DNA from: JBBQVK01 sp038211735
GTDB taxonomy: Bacteria > Patescibacteriota > Gracilibacteria > Absconditabacterales > Absconditicoccaceae
Direction of reading: 5' to 3'
DNA: 64,000 nucleotides
NCBI GenBank assembly: GCA_038211735.1
Contig: JBBQVK010000001.1
Coordinates: 248,001-312,000 of the forward strand
Part shown: positions 10,709 through 21,450 of the stretch, one piece after another
Position numbering within the stretch: the first letter of the stretch is position 1
Layout of the letters: every line of letters begins with the position of its first letter
Notes under the pieces: model-generated
Databases searched by the model: none
What the model saw: the letters and a program-made list of their open reading frames with translations, nothing else
What the model was told of the DNA's origin: nothing
Translations under genes and position numbers: made by a program

Positions 10709-12685
10709 TTACAAAATCCCACTCGCAATCAACGCACCTGCCAACAACGCGACGGTGTTAACTACTTTGATCAATGGATTGAGCGCTGGACCTGAGGTGT
10801 CTTTGAATGGATCACCGACAGTGTCTCCAACAACTGCTGCTTTGTGCGCGTCGCTTCCTTTGCCACCGAAGTTTCCTTGTTCGATATATTTTTTTGCATT
10901 GTCCCATGTTCCTCCTCCTGTTGTCATCATGATCGCCATAAGCAATCCTGTAACGATAACTCCTCCAAGCAATCCTCCAAGCGCTTCTTTACCGAGTAAG
11001 AATCCAATCACCAACGGTGTAGCAACTGCTATGATTCCTGGTAAGATAAGTTCTTTGAGTGCTGCTTTGGTGCTGATGTCTACACATTTTGCGTAGTCAG
11101 GTTTTCCAGATCCATCCATAATACCTTTGATCTCTCTGAACTGTCTTCTTACTTCTTCCACAATCAATGTCGCAGATCTTCCGACCGCTCTCATCGTCAA
11201 TGAAGAGAAGATAAATGGAAGCAGTCCTCCGATAAACATTCCAATTACAACTCTTGGATTCAACATATTTATTGTATCTAAGTTTACTTCTTCTGCATAG
11301 GCAACAAATAACGAAAGCGCAGCGAGTGCAGCACCTCCAATTGCGAATCATTTCGTGACTGCTTTTGTTGTATTTCCTACCGCGTCGAGTGCGTCTGTCG
11401 TGTCTCTTACCTCTTCAGGCATTCCTGCCATCTCTGCAATTCCTCCTGCATTATCAGTAATAGGCCCAAACGAATCTACTGAAACAATAATCCCTGTCAT
11501 CGCAATCATCGCCATAGCAGCGATTGCAATTCCATATACTCCTCCTAGTGTAAACGCTCCGAAAATCCCTGCACAGATCACGAGTACTGGCATCACCGTA
11601 CTTTCCATTCCGATCGCAAGTCCCATGATAATATTTGTTCCTGATCCAGTAGTAGAAGCTTTAGCAACAAGTTGTGTAGGCTTCTTGTCTGCACCTGTAT
11701 AGTAATCCACGATATATCCAATTGCAACTGTTACAACCAATCCGATTACTGCTGCCCAGAAATAATTCATCCCTTCACCAATCCATTTCGTTACTCCATA
11801 AAATCCAACAGCTGAAAGAAGCGCTGAGATCATAATTCCTTTATTTAATGCTGGTCGAATTTTTGTCTTGTCATTTGTTGTTACAAACTGACTTCCAATA
11901 ATAGAAGCTAAGATTGCTACACCACCCAATGCGAGAGGATAGACAAATGGTTCTTGCATTTTCCCAACCATTCCAACACCGAGCAACATAGTTGCGATAA
12001 GTGTCACTGAATATGATTCGAAAAGATCTGCAGCCATACCTGCACAATCTCCTACATTATCACCTACGTTATCAGCGATTACTGCAGGGTTTCTTGGGTC
12101 ATCTTCAGGAATTCCAGCTTCAATTTTCCCTACAAGATCCGCTCCTACGTCAGCGCCTTTGGTGAAGATACCTCCACCTACTCTTGCAAACAGACTAATC
12201 AATGAAGCTCCAAGTCCAAATCCAATCAATGCTTTTGGATCTTGGAAGTAGCTATACAAGATTGCAATACCAAGCAATGCTGCTCCAGCACAGGCCATTC
12301 CTGTTACTGTTCCTCCTCTAAATGCAACACTCATAGCTTTTTTAAGAGAGGTTACTGCAGCTTGCGCTGTTCTAACATTTGCTTTTACAGAGATCATCAT
12401 ACCGACGTATCCTGCTGCTGCAGAAAGGATTGCTCCCAATACGAACGTAATAACCGTCACTGGGCCAAATGCGAACCATAAGAGCACTGATAAGATTACT
12501 ACCATGTAAGCGATAGTCTTGTTTTGTCTCCAAAGATACGCTTTCGCTCCTTCAGCGATTGCATTAGAGATCATTTGCATTTTTTCATTACCTGCAGGTT
12601 GTTTTAGAACGTCCATAGCTAAGTAAATTGCGTACAAAATAGCAATTACTGCCATAACAATAGAAGAAGTTACATAGATACTCAT
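10709..12685 (-). CDS. hppA: Membrane-bound H+-translocating pyrophosphatase (K+-independent type)
   Basis: Encodes 658 residues of the polytopic ion pump that couples PPi hydrolysis to H+ transport. Signature substrate-site motifs are present: 'GGGIFTKGADVGADLVGK', 'DDPRNPAVIADNVGDNVGD', 'DSFGPITDNAGGIAEM' and, near the C-terminus, 'GDTVGDPFKDTSGPALN'. The 'GNTTKAVTKG' site has Lys at the position that separates K+-independent (Lys) from K+-dependent (Ala) enzymes, so K+-independence is inferred. Only one glycine is encoded by UGA (in 'KGFAIG'), which is unusually low for this genome. A TAATAT box lies about 5 bp before the ATG. The last 96 bp are duplicated at 5051-5146. Confidence 0.95.
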
Positions 12686-12831
12686 AGGATATATTACAAT
12701 AAAATATAAAGGGTCAAAAAAAATCAGTGGCTTGTATATAGGTATTTATCGTTGCTTTTCAAGGATGAAACGCTACCTTGGGACCACAGCAAATCTCTCT
12801 ACGATGTTTACCTTGTCTTCTAGCCGTCCCT

Positions 12832-14490
12832 ATGTGCTACACCGTCCTATATGACAATCCTTCCGAGGATATTGTTACTAGATTACTCAAAATAAGAAAG
12901 ATCGACGATCAGCCTGAGCGTTTTTTAAATCCAACCTATGAAGACTATCGGGTAAGTCCGTTTCTTTTTAAAGATATGGATAAAGGCGTCGAAAGAATTA
13001 TTCAAGCGATCAACACCAATGAAAAGATTATGGTCTTCGGTGATTATGATGTAGATGGAATTATGTCGAGTTATGTACTCTATACGTTTATCACTAAATT
13101 TCTGTGATACAAAAATATTTCTATCAGACTACCACACAGAACCAAAGACGGATACGGCATTAAGTCTTACCACATCGATGAGATCAAAGAGTTAGGATGT
13201 AAGCTAATTATCACGGTAGATAATGGAATTACCTCTATCGCTGAGGCAGCTCATGCACAGACGCTTGGGATCGATATGATCATCACCGATCACCACAAAC
13301 CCCTCGCACAACTCCCTACAGCATACGCTGTTATCAATCCACATCTTTCTACCTATGACTGAAGCAAAGAGATATGTGGTGCTGCTGTAGCGTTTAAAGT
13401 ATGTATGGGTCTTGCAGAAAAATTGATCACCGATAGGGCAGTCAAAAAACAAGCACACGATCGATTACTTCCTTTTGTTACTATTGCAACTATTGCTGAC
13501 TGTATGCCATTGATAGAAGAGAATAGATTGCTAGTCAAGAAATGATTTGAGATGATAAATACGCAGAGAAATAAACTCGCCCCCTCGCTGAAACAGATGC
13601 TGGATTGGCTAAATATCAAGCAAATAGAGGCATTCCATGTAGGGTTTCTGATTGCACCGAGGTTAAACGCCACCGGAAGAATGGCTAGCGCTCATGACGG
13701 ATTAAATAGTTTGTTGTTTTCTGACATTCACAAACAACGCACGCAATTGGAATATATGGATCGCTTAAATATGGAGAGAAGGGAGACACAAGAGTTGATG
13801 GTAAAAGAAGCGATGCAGATAATTAATTTTGACGATATGATTCTTATCGGAGCTAGCGAATGATTCCATGAATGAATTATTTGAATCGTTGCAGGGAAAC
13901 TAACAGAAAAATACAACAAACCGACGCTGATCATGTGAATCAACAGGGAAAAGTGAATTGCTACCTGAAGCTTAAGAGGGCCAGGATATTTCAATGTGAT
14001 AGAGATGCTCCAAGAGTGTAGCGAGCATTTAATTAGGTTTTGAGGGCATGCACAAGCTGGTGGGATTACGGTAAGTTTGGATAATCTGGGGAAAGTTATT
14101 GCAAAATTAAAATCATACTGTTCAACAATTATCGATACAGATGACTTACAAAAAGATATTATCGTAGATACCCCTCTCTATCCAGATGAGTTACATGTAA
14201 AAACTATAGATAAAATTTTTGAGTTTGGTCCACATGGAGAAAGAAATCCAGAACCGCAATTTCTTATCGATGAAGTCGTCATCCGCAATGTCGACACCGT
14301 CGGTAAAACCGGCGATGGTCATCTCAAACTTCAGTGTCGCTCCAATGACCAAAGCTTCACCGTCATGCAACGATGAAAAGGAGGTGGCGCAGATGATGTG
14401 GTCAAAAACACCCCTCTCCAACTTATCGGGAAAATGAAGAAAGACACGTTCAAAGGCGGGTTTTACGTCGAAGGAAACTGTTGGATATAA
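12832..14490 (+). CDS. recJ: Single-stranded-DNA-specific exonuclease RecJ
   Basis: Encodes ~552 residues of the DHH-family 5'-3' exonuclease used in recombination and mismatch repair. Motifs seen are 'MVFGDYDVDGIMSSYVL' (motif I), 'LIITVDNGITS', 'DMIITDHHKPL' (the DHH motif), 'ATIADCMPL' and, in the DHHA1 part, 'RFGGHAQAGGIT'. At least ten UGA codons are read as Gly, including GFHEGIIGIVAGK, where they restore the family consensus. ATG at 12832 starts just before 'LYDNPSEDIV'; an in-frame TTG at 12778 would add 18 residues of poor quality. It is transcribed divergently from hppA. Confidence 0.92.
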
Positions 14491-14514
14491 CAGAATAGTT
14501 TCAAGTAATTTCTT

Positions 14515-14541
14515 AAAAAAGACACATTCGTCTCTTTTTTT
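14515..14541 (+). terminator. Weak terminator-like hairpin after recJ
   Basis: AGAC / GTCT flanked by an A run and a T run (AAAAAAGAC then GTCTCTTTTTTT). The stem is short, so this is a tentative call. Confidence 0.4.
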
Positions 14542-14596
14542 GTTGAAGGTTTTTTCTTGAGAGATTTTTGTTGAAGATTTTTTCTGAAGAAACTTT

Positions 14597-15049
14597 TTAG
14601 TTAGGATACTCCCTCGGGCTGATCACAATGATCCTTCCATCCTTCATAGTAATCTTCAGAAGATGACTATTTGATGTAGTGAAATGAACTTCATGTTTTC
14701 GTGGAATAGTTTTTATTCCTCGTCCACTCCATTGCGATGCGTGCGCTATCTGTTCTTTTTTGATCATAAGTTGTGCAGGGAGATTGAACTGTTTTTTGTT
14801 GGGAAGGACGATCGTGATATCGCCACTTGGCGATGAGAAAATGTAATGAAGCTTGCTAAGTATCCTTCGCATACGCCGGAAGATTCGGCCTAGAAAAAGA
14901 GTGCCTGCAACAACATACCGCTTATATGCAGAGTTTCCTACTCGTAATCGTGGTATCGCATTGAGCCCAACTAGTACAACAAGTCCTGTAAAAAGGAAGA
15001 TAATCTTTGTTGAACTATCTTTGTATCCAAAAACTTTTTTCTGTTCCAT
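14597..15049 (-). CDS. Hypothetical membrane protein
   Basis: Encodes 150 residues. One clear membrane segment lies near the N-terminus ('IIFLFTGLVVLVGLNAI'), followed by a very basic region ('RIFRRMRRILSK') and a soluble, beta-rich C-terminal part with 'DITIVLPNKKQF'. The ATG at 15049 is chosen over an upstream TTG. No UGA is needed. I do not recognise a family; it may form a pair with the following membrane gene, which has a similar arrangement. Confidence 0.6.
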   Translation of the reverse strand: MEQKKVFGYKDSSTKIIFLFTGLVVLVGLNAIPRLRVGNSAYKRYVVAGTLFLGRIFRRMRRILSKLHYIFSSPSGDITIVLPNKKQFNLPAQLMIKKEQIAHASQWSGRGIKTIPRKHEVHFTTSNSHLLKITMKDGRIIVISPREYPN

Positions 15050-15089
15050 AAAAATAGGCAAAAAGAAAATAAATTTTTCTATAGTAAGT

Positions 15090-15596
15090 TTATAATTTTA
15101 ATCCTCTCATAAATCTCTCTGATCGAGTGAGTTGGAATGTTTCATTGAATGGAACACGCACTACTAATTCTTTTATAAATGCTTGAATATTCTCTTGCTC
15201 ATCTGCAAACGTATGCACTTCATTACCTCTAGTAGAAAGTAAGATCAAGTTATGTAGTGCTTGGGTATTTTTATTAATCTCTAAACCGAATCCCATTAGT
15301 ACATTCCAAGACAACGTTCTATCACCAATTGTCAGTCATGCATCACCTAGATTCATAGTAACTACTTCCTGATCGATACGATGCGCCCAGATCCAATACC
15401 CTCGTCCCAATCCGATCAAAAGGAGCGCACCGAATCCGCTCTGCCAGGTAAATTTCATATTATCCCGTCCCTCCAGGATGTTGCCTCACACAAGTGCCAA
15501 CAAAACAACAATCACAAATAGAACTCCTGCGACTATATATCGCAAGGTCTTCCTAACAAATAGTTCTCAGTAGTAGACACGTAATTGCATAGGCAT
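15090..15596 (-). CDS. Hypothetical membrane protein with two transmembrane segments
   Basis: Encodes about 168 residues. The hydrophobic segments 'IVAGVLFVIVVLLALVGG' and 'FGALLLIGLGRGYWIW' are followed by a soluble domain ('TMNLGDAGLTIGDRTLSWNV'). UGA codons supply Gly in 'YYGELF', 'LVGGN' and 'DAGLT'. The frame is open ~85 bp further upstream through another hydrophobic stretch rich in Leu and Pro, but without a conventional start codon, so ATG 15596 is used. Function unknown. Confidence 0.55.
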
Positions 15597-15691
15597 AGGC
15601 AGAGGTAGAGGAAGGATAAAATGAAGTATTGATAGTGCAGGAAAAGTAAGAGTAAACAGAATAACTAGGATAATAAGCTTACCAAGATCTT

Positions 15692-15780
15692 ACCAAACAC
15701 CCAAGGACACCCAAGAATACCCAAGAACGCCTAAAAGCACACAAAAACATCCTAAAACACCGAAGAACACCCAAGAACAT
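15692..15780. repeat. Tandem 10-bp repeat array
   Basis: About nine degenerate copies of CCAAGAACAC lie head to tail, with an exact 10-bp period visible across the whole stretch. The array starts 6 bp beyond the gatA stop codon and fills the space between gatA and the membrane gene downstream. A period close to one helical turn puts the A tracts in phase. Confidence 0.8.
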
Positions 15781-15785
15781 AAAGA

Positions 15786-17225
15786 CTATGAGGATGCTCA
15801 ACTAATTTGCAACGCTTTTTCCAAAACCGAAGCAATATGGAACATCTTATCCTCTTTCCATTGCTGACACATAATCTGGAGTCCAACAGGTAGTGAAATA
15901 CCATCCTCTTGTACAAATCCTGCAGGTAGCGACATAGCAGGTAACCCAGCCAAGTTCGCAATAACCGTATAGATATCTGCTAGATACATCGCAATGGGAT
16001 CATCGACTTTTGCTCATAACTTCCATGCAGCAGTTGGAGCAGTCGGGCCAATGATAGCATCATACGTTTTGTATACTTCATCAAGTTGTTGTTTAATCTT
16101 TTGTCTAACCTGTTGTGCTCTACGATAATACGCATCGTAAAATCCTGCGCTCAATACATATGTTCATATCAATATTCTTCTTTTTACTTCATCACCAAAT
16201 CAGGTTTGCCTGATATGTTCATAGTAATCTTGTATCGAATCGAATTTCATAGTATCTTCCTGAAGCCCAAATTTTATACCATCAAATCTTGCTAAGTTCG
16301 TGCTTGCCTCTGCAGGGAGGATAATATAATAGGTAGGAATTCCTCGTTCCAAGGCTGGGATATCAACTCGATCTATAGTCGCTCATAAACTTTTGAGTTG
16401 CTCTATTGAACTCAGGCAAACATCCTTAACTCCTTGGTCTAGTCCAGCTCAGAAAAACTGATTTGGGATTGCTATTCTCACTCCCTTGAGATCTTTTTTA
16501 TCTTTCTGTAAATATCGTTCTTTGCGATCATCGCGAGCAATACTTGTTGCGTCATTTGCATCATATCCACAAAGTGAGTCCAATAAAATTATACTATCTT
16601 CGACAGTCTTTGTAAGCACACCGACCTGATCAAGTGATGAAGCCAGTGATTGCACTCCATACCTAGAAATACGTCCATAGGTTGGTTTCACTCCCACAAT
16701 ACCACAGACTGATGCGGGCATTCTAACGCTTCATCAGGTATCAGTACCAAGTGCAGCAATACATAAATCCCCTGCTACTGCTGCTGCGCTCCCTCCAGAA
16801 GAACCTCAAGGAATCCTAGTTGGATCAATAGGATTTTTAACTGGGCCAAACGCAGAATTTTCATTGGTTGTTCCCATGGCGAACTCATCCATATTTGTTT
16901 TGCCGATCATGAGTCAACCTGCTTTTTCTAAATTTAGAAAGCAAGTAGCACTATATGGCGAAACAAAATTTTCTAACATTTTTGAGCCACAACTAGAAAT
17001 TTCTCCCTCTGTGAGAATAATATCTTTGATCGCTATGGGTGCAGAATGCAACAATCTAGATGAAAATTCTTCAGTATGCTGTGCAACATATGAGTCGTGG
17101 ATCCTCAAATAAGCATTGTAAGGATCAGCATGAGCTTTGAGCAAATACTCCTTTACCACCTCTGCCGGATGTATCTTCCCTTCCTGCACTTGGTCTACGT
17201 AAGTACGTAAGGTTAATCCTTTCAT
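15786..17225 (-). CDS. gatA: Aspartyl/glutamyl-tRNA(Asn/Gln) amidotransferase subunit A
   Basis: Encodes 479 residues of the amidase subunit that converts Glu-tRNA(Gln) or Asp-tRNA(Asn). The amidase catalytic triad is visible: Lys in 'PIAIKDIILTEG', the cis-Ser in 'PGGSSGGSAAAVAGDL' and the nucleophilic Ser in 'LGTDTGGSVRMPAS'. UGA codons restore Gly at 'EKAGGLMIGKTNMDEFA', 'FGDEVK' and 'VLSAGFYDAYYRRA'. The stop is the TAG at 15786; the UGA at 15798 is read as Gly, adding four residues. gatB and gatC are not in the window. Confidence 0.93.
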
Positions 17226-17282
17226 GTAAAAGGTTCTAACTAAAGATATGTACTCATTTGGGTAATACGTTTATTCTTCGAT

Positions 17283-17609
17283 TTAGGGAGTCTGGCCAGG
17301 TTGTGGGTTTGTGTCCGTAGGCATGTTTGCATTAGCCCCTGCCTCCGCTGTGCCTGTTTTAACATCTCCACTCACTCATTCATCTTCATTAACGAGTTCT
17401 TCCAAAAGATTAAACACCTCTTTTACTTCCTTGTCATCGAAATTCTTCGGATCGAAAGCGCTGTTATTTTCTACAGTACCTGTGGCAGTAATATCTCAAG
17501 ATAGAGTGTCCGGCGGTGGGGTTAAATTGCTGGGTTTATGAAAACATCCTACAAGTACGACGGTACTCAAAAGGGATATTCATACCAAACTTTTTTTCGC
17601 GTTTTCCAT
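17283..17609 (-). CDS. Small lipoprotein
   Basis: Encodes 108 residues that become visible only with UGA as Gly. The N-terminus 'MENAKKSLVGISLLSTVVLV' followed by GC is a bacterial lipoprotein signal with a lipobox LVGC, so the mature protein should start at Cys ~22 and be anchored to the membrane outer face. The mature part is Pro/Thr/Asp/Glu-rich with a short helical piece ('KEVKEVFNLLEELVNEDEG') and an Ala/Pro tail. A terminator hairpin lies directly before the start codon, so the gene needs its own promoter or readthrough. Confidence 0.7.
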
Positions 17610-17618
17610 AAGAACAAA

Positions 17619-17643
17619 AAAAGGGTAAAACCAATTACCCTTT
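17619..17643 (-). terminator. Terminator between the pilus-type genes and the lipoprotein
   Basis: The stem AAGGGTAA / TTACCCTT is followed on the minus strand by a seven-T run. It ends the 18.6-17.7 kb operon, and lies only 9 bp before the ATG of the lipoprotein. Confidence 0.75.
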
Positions 17644-17699
17644 GTATACACGTATTGTTCGCATTTTCAATCGGAAGATCGGCAGTTATAAGCGCCTTC

Positions 17700-18626
17700 C
17701 TATGCTACTATATCTTTCACAACTTGGTAGATAACCAACAAGAACATCAACAACATAAGAATAACGATAAACACTGTTTTGATAATATTTGTCGCCTTCT
17801 TAATCTGATCATCATTTCAATTCGCTGTTAGATATAAGTATCATGCATATATCAACGTGATCACGAAGACAATTCCAGCGAGATATGCCAAAAACTTACT
17901 ACTTTGTACTATCAGCTCCACAGACGACTTCCCAAAACTTTTTTGTTGTGCAATAAAGTAAATATAATCTATTACTTTGATAAAGATCAACGCAATTACT
18001 ACGTTCAAAATTCCTGTTCTTGCAGCTTTCTGTTTATCTTCATGATCAAGTGCTTGCATCATCCTAAACCCATAGAATCCTATGAATACGATAGCCATAA
18101 AGAAAGCTGCAGCCTTCAAGAATCCTAAGACAACGAGTAAGACATTCGACTCCGCCCTTTCTAGAAGTCCATTCGCTCAGCTCAGCCCTTCTACTGTACC
18201 TAAGTCCAAAGCAGTTCACAACAACCACGTTGCCAAGAAAATTATTGCTGCTCCCATCAAGATATATATTAGGTTCATCTCTGATTTCTTAAGTTCGGCC
18301 TCCTCATTTGGTCGTAACAGGAATTTTAGTCCAGCCCACACGAAGAAGAGTATTAACATTCCAACAGAAACTGTCCTAATTAATCTCCATAGATGATTTT
18401 GTCCGTCTTTGCCAGGATAGAAAAGGTTGGTGATATTGTCATATAAGCTTGCTTCATCATCAATACTTAGATCAAAGACTGCTTCTCCTCCTTGTCCTTT
18501 GATTAATTTTTTTGCAAAATCGTTTTTGAACTTAACTGGACTCGCGGCAAAACATCCAGCAGTAATCCCGCTCAATATAAACAAAAGCAATAATGCTCAC
18601 AGAACTTTTCTTCGATTTTTTCTCAT
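17700..18626 (-). CDS. Polytopic membrane protein of a pilus/type IV secretion-like set
   Basis: Encodes 308 residues. An N-terminal signal-like segment ('MRKNRRKVLGALLLLFILSG') is followed by a soluble stretch and then five or so membrane segments. The protein contains two paired-helix units that look alike: 'VSVGMLILFFVWAGLKFLL...EAELKKSEMNLIYILMGAAIIF' and 'AFFMAIVFIGFYGFRMMQA...DKQKAARTGILNVVIALIFI', plus a third 'VFVITLIYAGYLYLTANGND' unit. A hydrophobic pair around a charged loop with a small-Gly tail is typical of VirB2/TrbC-like subunits, suggesting a fused, triplicated VirB2-like protein; this is inference. It is cotranscribed with the next gene upstream (6-bp gap). Confidence 0.6.
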
Positions 18627-18632
18627 CTACAC

Positions 18633-19115
18633 CTAATTATTTAAAAGCTGCAGGATAATTGACAAGAGTACGCGGAGTACAAAGTAGAATCAGGTAATCG
18701 CAAGAGCCCCAATTAGTATATATTTGATCCTCTTTTTGACGGTAGCTGTTTGATCAGAGCTTAGTGGACTTGTCATAAGCACGATCCCATTATAGATTAA
18801 CAAAATTACTGACGCTATCAATCCTATACCTGCCATCCATTGAAGGTATGCAGCCATATGTTCTCTAACATAATCGAGTGTATTTGAAATCTTAAAGCTA
18901 GCTTCATAGTTGCCCAAAGAATCAACTTCATCCAAATCTGTTTTGATAATATCTTTTCCTCCATTTCTAATATACTTCACAACATTAATAGGTTTCGTGT
19001 CAGGGGTAAGATAAATCGTTGCATGCGCAAAATTATACACAATAGGCCCCAGAATTAATACCACCAGTAAGTTACAAATTACCTTCTTCATCCATTTTGC
19101 TCAAATTAAAGACAT
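18633..19115 (-). CDS. VirB2/TrbC-like membrane protein with signal peptide
   Basis: Encodes 160 residues from the ATG at 19115; a second ATG at 19091 (MKKVICNLLVV) gives a cleaner signal peptide and may be the real start. After the cleavable-looking signal 'LLVVLILGPIVYNFAHA' comes an extracellular-type domain, then two membrane helices around a basic loop ('ASVILLIYNGIVLMTSP...VKKRIKYILIGALAI'). This is the two-helix layout of conjugative pilins (VirB2/TrbC). The stop is 6 bp from the next gene, so the pair forms an operon ending at the 17619-17643 terminator. Confidence 0.55.
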
Positions 19116-19162
19116 CTTAATTGTACTCAAAAGCGAAGTTTATTGCAAAAATCAGACTAACA

Positions 19163-19187
19163 AAAAAGAGCCTCGTAAGGCTCTTTT
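19163..19187. terminator. Terminator hairpin between dnaK and the membrane gene
   Basis: The stem AAAAGAGCC / GGCTCTTTT lies between the dnaK stop codon and the next minus-strand gene, and probably ends the dnaK transcript. Confidence 0.75.
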
Positions 19188-19354
19188 CAGGCGTTTTACT
19201 CTTCTTATTTCCTTACTTAGACAATCTATATAGCATGCCTCTAGTCGTTTGACTATCAGAATGGCTCTGTGCGCACTGAGTACGCAACGAACCTTATTCG
19301 ATCAGTCTGCGCTCCTTTGTAAATAGTGAGTGCTGACCAGTAACTATGACGCGA

Positions 19355-21253
19355 CTACTCAGGCTTATGTTCCTCAGCTTCAATCACTTCAGCTCCTGGG
19401 TTTTCAGTCTTAGCATCGCTATTCCACTGACCTCCGTATTTCTGATACATCGCGGTAAGTGTCTCTTCGATCTCTTTCATTACTTTTTCGATATCTTCCT
19501 TACTAGAGTTTTCATCTCCTTTGATCCTACTCACTTCAGTGACGAACCCTTCGAGTTTCGTTTTATCTTCATCTGCCAACTTCTTGGTGGCATCTTTTTC
19601 TTCATGTTCTTTCGCTTCGAGGAGGAATTTTTCAATTTGGTATCCCATCGCATCCATTCTATTGGTTGTTTCGATACGTTCTTTTTTTCTTTTATCTTCA
19701 TCTGCAAATTGCTGGGCTTCAGCTTGTGCTTTTTCGATCTCTTCATCACTAATTCCGGTTGCTCCTTCGACTTTAATTTTCTGTTCTTTCCCAGTTGTTT
19801 TTTCTTTCGCTGCAACATGTAAGATCCCATTAGCATCGATATCGAATGTTACTTCAATCTGAGGTTCTCCTCTTCTCATACTTGGAATCCCATCAAGATT
19901 GAACTGCCCAAGCGATTTATTATCAGCTGCCATTGGTCTCTCACCTTGTAAGATATGAATCGTTACGGCTGGCTGGCTATCTGCAGCAGTGGTATAAGTC
20001 TTATTTTTCTTAGCAGGGATAGTAGTATTTCTAGGTATCACTACGTCAACTAATCTTCCTTCTACCTCAACTCCAAGACTCAAAGGCGTCACGTCCAACA
20101 AAAGAATGTCTTTTACGTCACCCTGGATAATACCACCTTGGATTGCAGCACCTACCGCAACTGCTTCGTCTGGATTGACCGTTGCTTTTGGTGCTTTTCC
20201 GAAGAGTTCTTCAACAGTCTTCTGTACAAGAGGAATCCTAGTAGATCCTCCTACAAGAATTACTTCATTGATATCTGATGCTTGGAGTTTTGAATCTTTC
20301 AATGCATCTTGTACTGGTTTCTTGGTTCTAGCAATGAGGTCGCCTATCATTTGTTCAAATTTTGCTCTTGTTAATGTCTCTTGAATATTTTTCGCTTGTC
20401 CATCTGCTCACTGAGCAATGAAGGGAATAGTTACTTCTACACTTTCAGCTTGTGAAAGCTGCATCTTCGCTTTTTCAGCTTCTTCTTTGAGTCTTTGAAG
20501 GGCCATAGCATTATTTGAAAGATCAATCCCTTCCTTTGCTTTGAAGCCTGCCAACAACCATTCAATAAGTCTTTGGTCAATATCAGCCCCTCCCAAATGA
20601 GTATCACCAGAAGTAGATAATACTTGGAACGTTCCTTCTGCTCCGATCTCTAAGATCGTAATATCAAATGTTCCACCTCCAAGGTCGAATACTGCAATTT
20701 TTTCGTCTTTATGTTTTCCAAATCCGTACGCGAGTGCAGCAGCAGTTGGTTCGTTGATAATACGTTCAACAGTAAGTCCTGCTATCTCCCCCGCAGCTTT
20801 GGTTGCATTTCTTTGTGAGTCGTTGAAGTATGCAGGCACTGTAATTACTGCTTGCGTTACTGGAGCTCCCAAAAACTTTTCCGCATCTTGTTTTATTTTC
20901 TGTAAGACAAATGCAGAAATTTGTTCTGGCTTGTACTCTTTACCATCGATCACGATAAGTACACCTCCATCACTTCCTTGTTTCAATCCAAACGGCGCGT
21001 GCTTAATTTCATCCTGCACTTCTGACCATTTACGTCCGATAAATCTTTTCGCTTCAAAGATAACATTCTTAGGTTCCAACACCGCTTTTCTCTTAGCTAG
21101 CGTTCCTACCATCAGATCTGGTCCTTTTATATAGACAACTGATGGAGTCGTCCTTTCTCCTTCAGCATTTGCTATAATTTCAGCCTTATCACCAATTGTA
21201 TATGCGCATGCTGAATTCGTCGTACCTAAGTCAATTCCAATAATCTTTCCCAT
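19355..21253 (-). CDS. dnaK: Molecular chaperone DnaK (Hsp70)
   Basis: Encodes 632 residues. The ATPase domain has 'GIDLGTTNSACAY' (phosphate 1), 'VITVPAYFNDSQRNATKAAG', 'INEPTAAALAYG', 'VFDLGGGTFDITIL' (phosphate 2) and 'EVILVGGSTRIPLVQ'. The substrate-binding domain begins near 'LLLDVTPLSLGVE', followed by a helical lid and an acidic C-terminus. Only one UGA-glycine is used ('AQGADGQAKN'). grpE and dnaJ are not adjacent. A CIRCE-like inverted repeat and an AT-rich promoter lie upstream. Confidence 0.97.
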
Positions 21254-21324
21254 GGTTTATAATATAATAATATAAAATATAGCACCTAGATGATACTCAT
21301 GCTACGTAATTTTGCAAGAGATTT

Positions 21325-21352
21325 TAAGCACATTTTATTATAAAGTGCTAAT
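21325..21352 (-). promoter_or_regulatory. CIRCE-like inverted repeat upstream of dnaK
   Basis: On the minus strand TTAGCACTT is followed by TATAATAAA and ATGTGCTTAA. The left arm matches the HrcA operator arm TTAGCACTC in 8 of 9 positions; the right arm keeps GTGCT. The spacer contains a TATAAT box, so a repressor bound here would block initiation. The operator reading is by analogy; hrcA is not in the window. Confidence 0.45.
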
Positions 21353-21450
21353 AAATAAGAGATCCAATAAAAAAGCCATTTTGTCTACATCTATAGAGTC
21401 CAGATAAAAGCTATTTTTGTGTATTTATACCCTGCATGGTATACTGGAGT

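Noticed and set aside
5051..10803. Transposase or integrase for the island
   Set aside because: No DDE, tyrosine or serine recombinase motif is visible in any frame of the island, so the mechanism of insertion is left open.
12778..12831. TTG start for recJ at 12778
   Set aside because: The added residues are Cys/Pro-rich and unlike RecJ N-termini; ATG 12832 lies immediately before conserved sequence.
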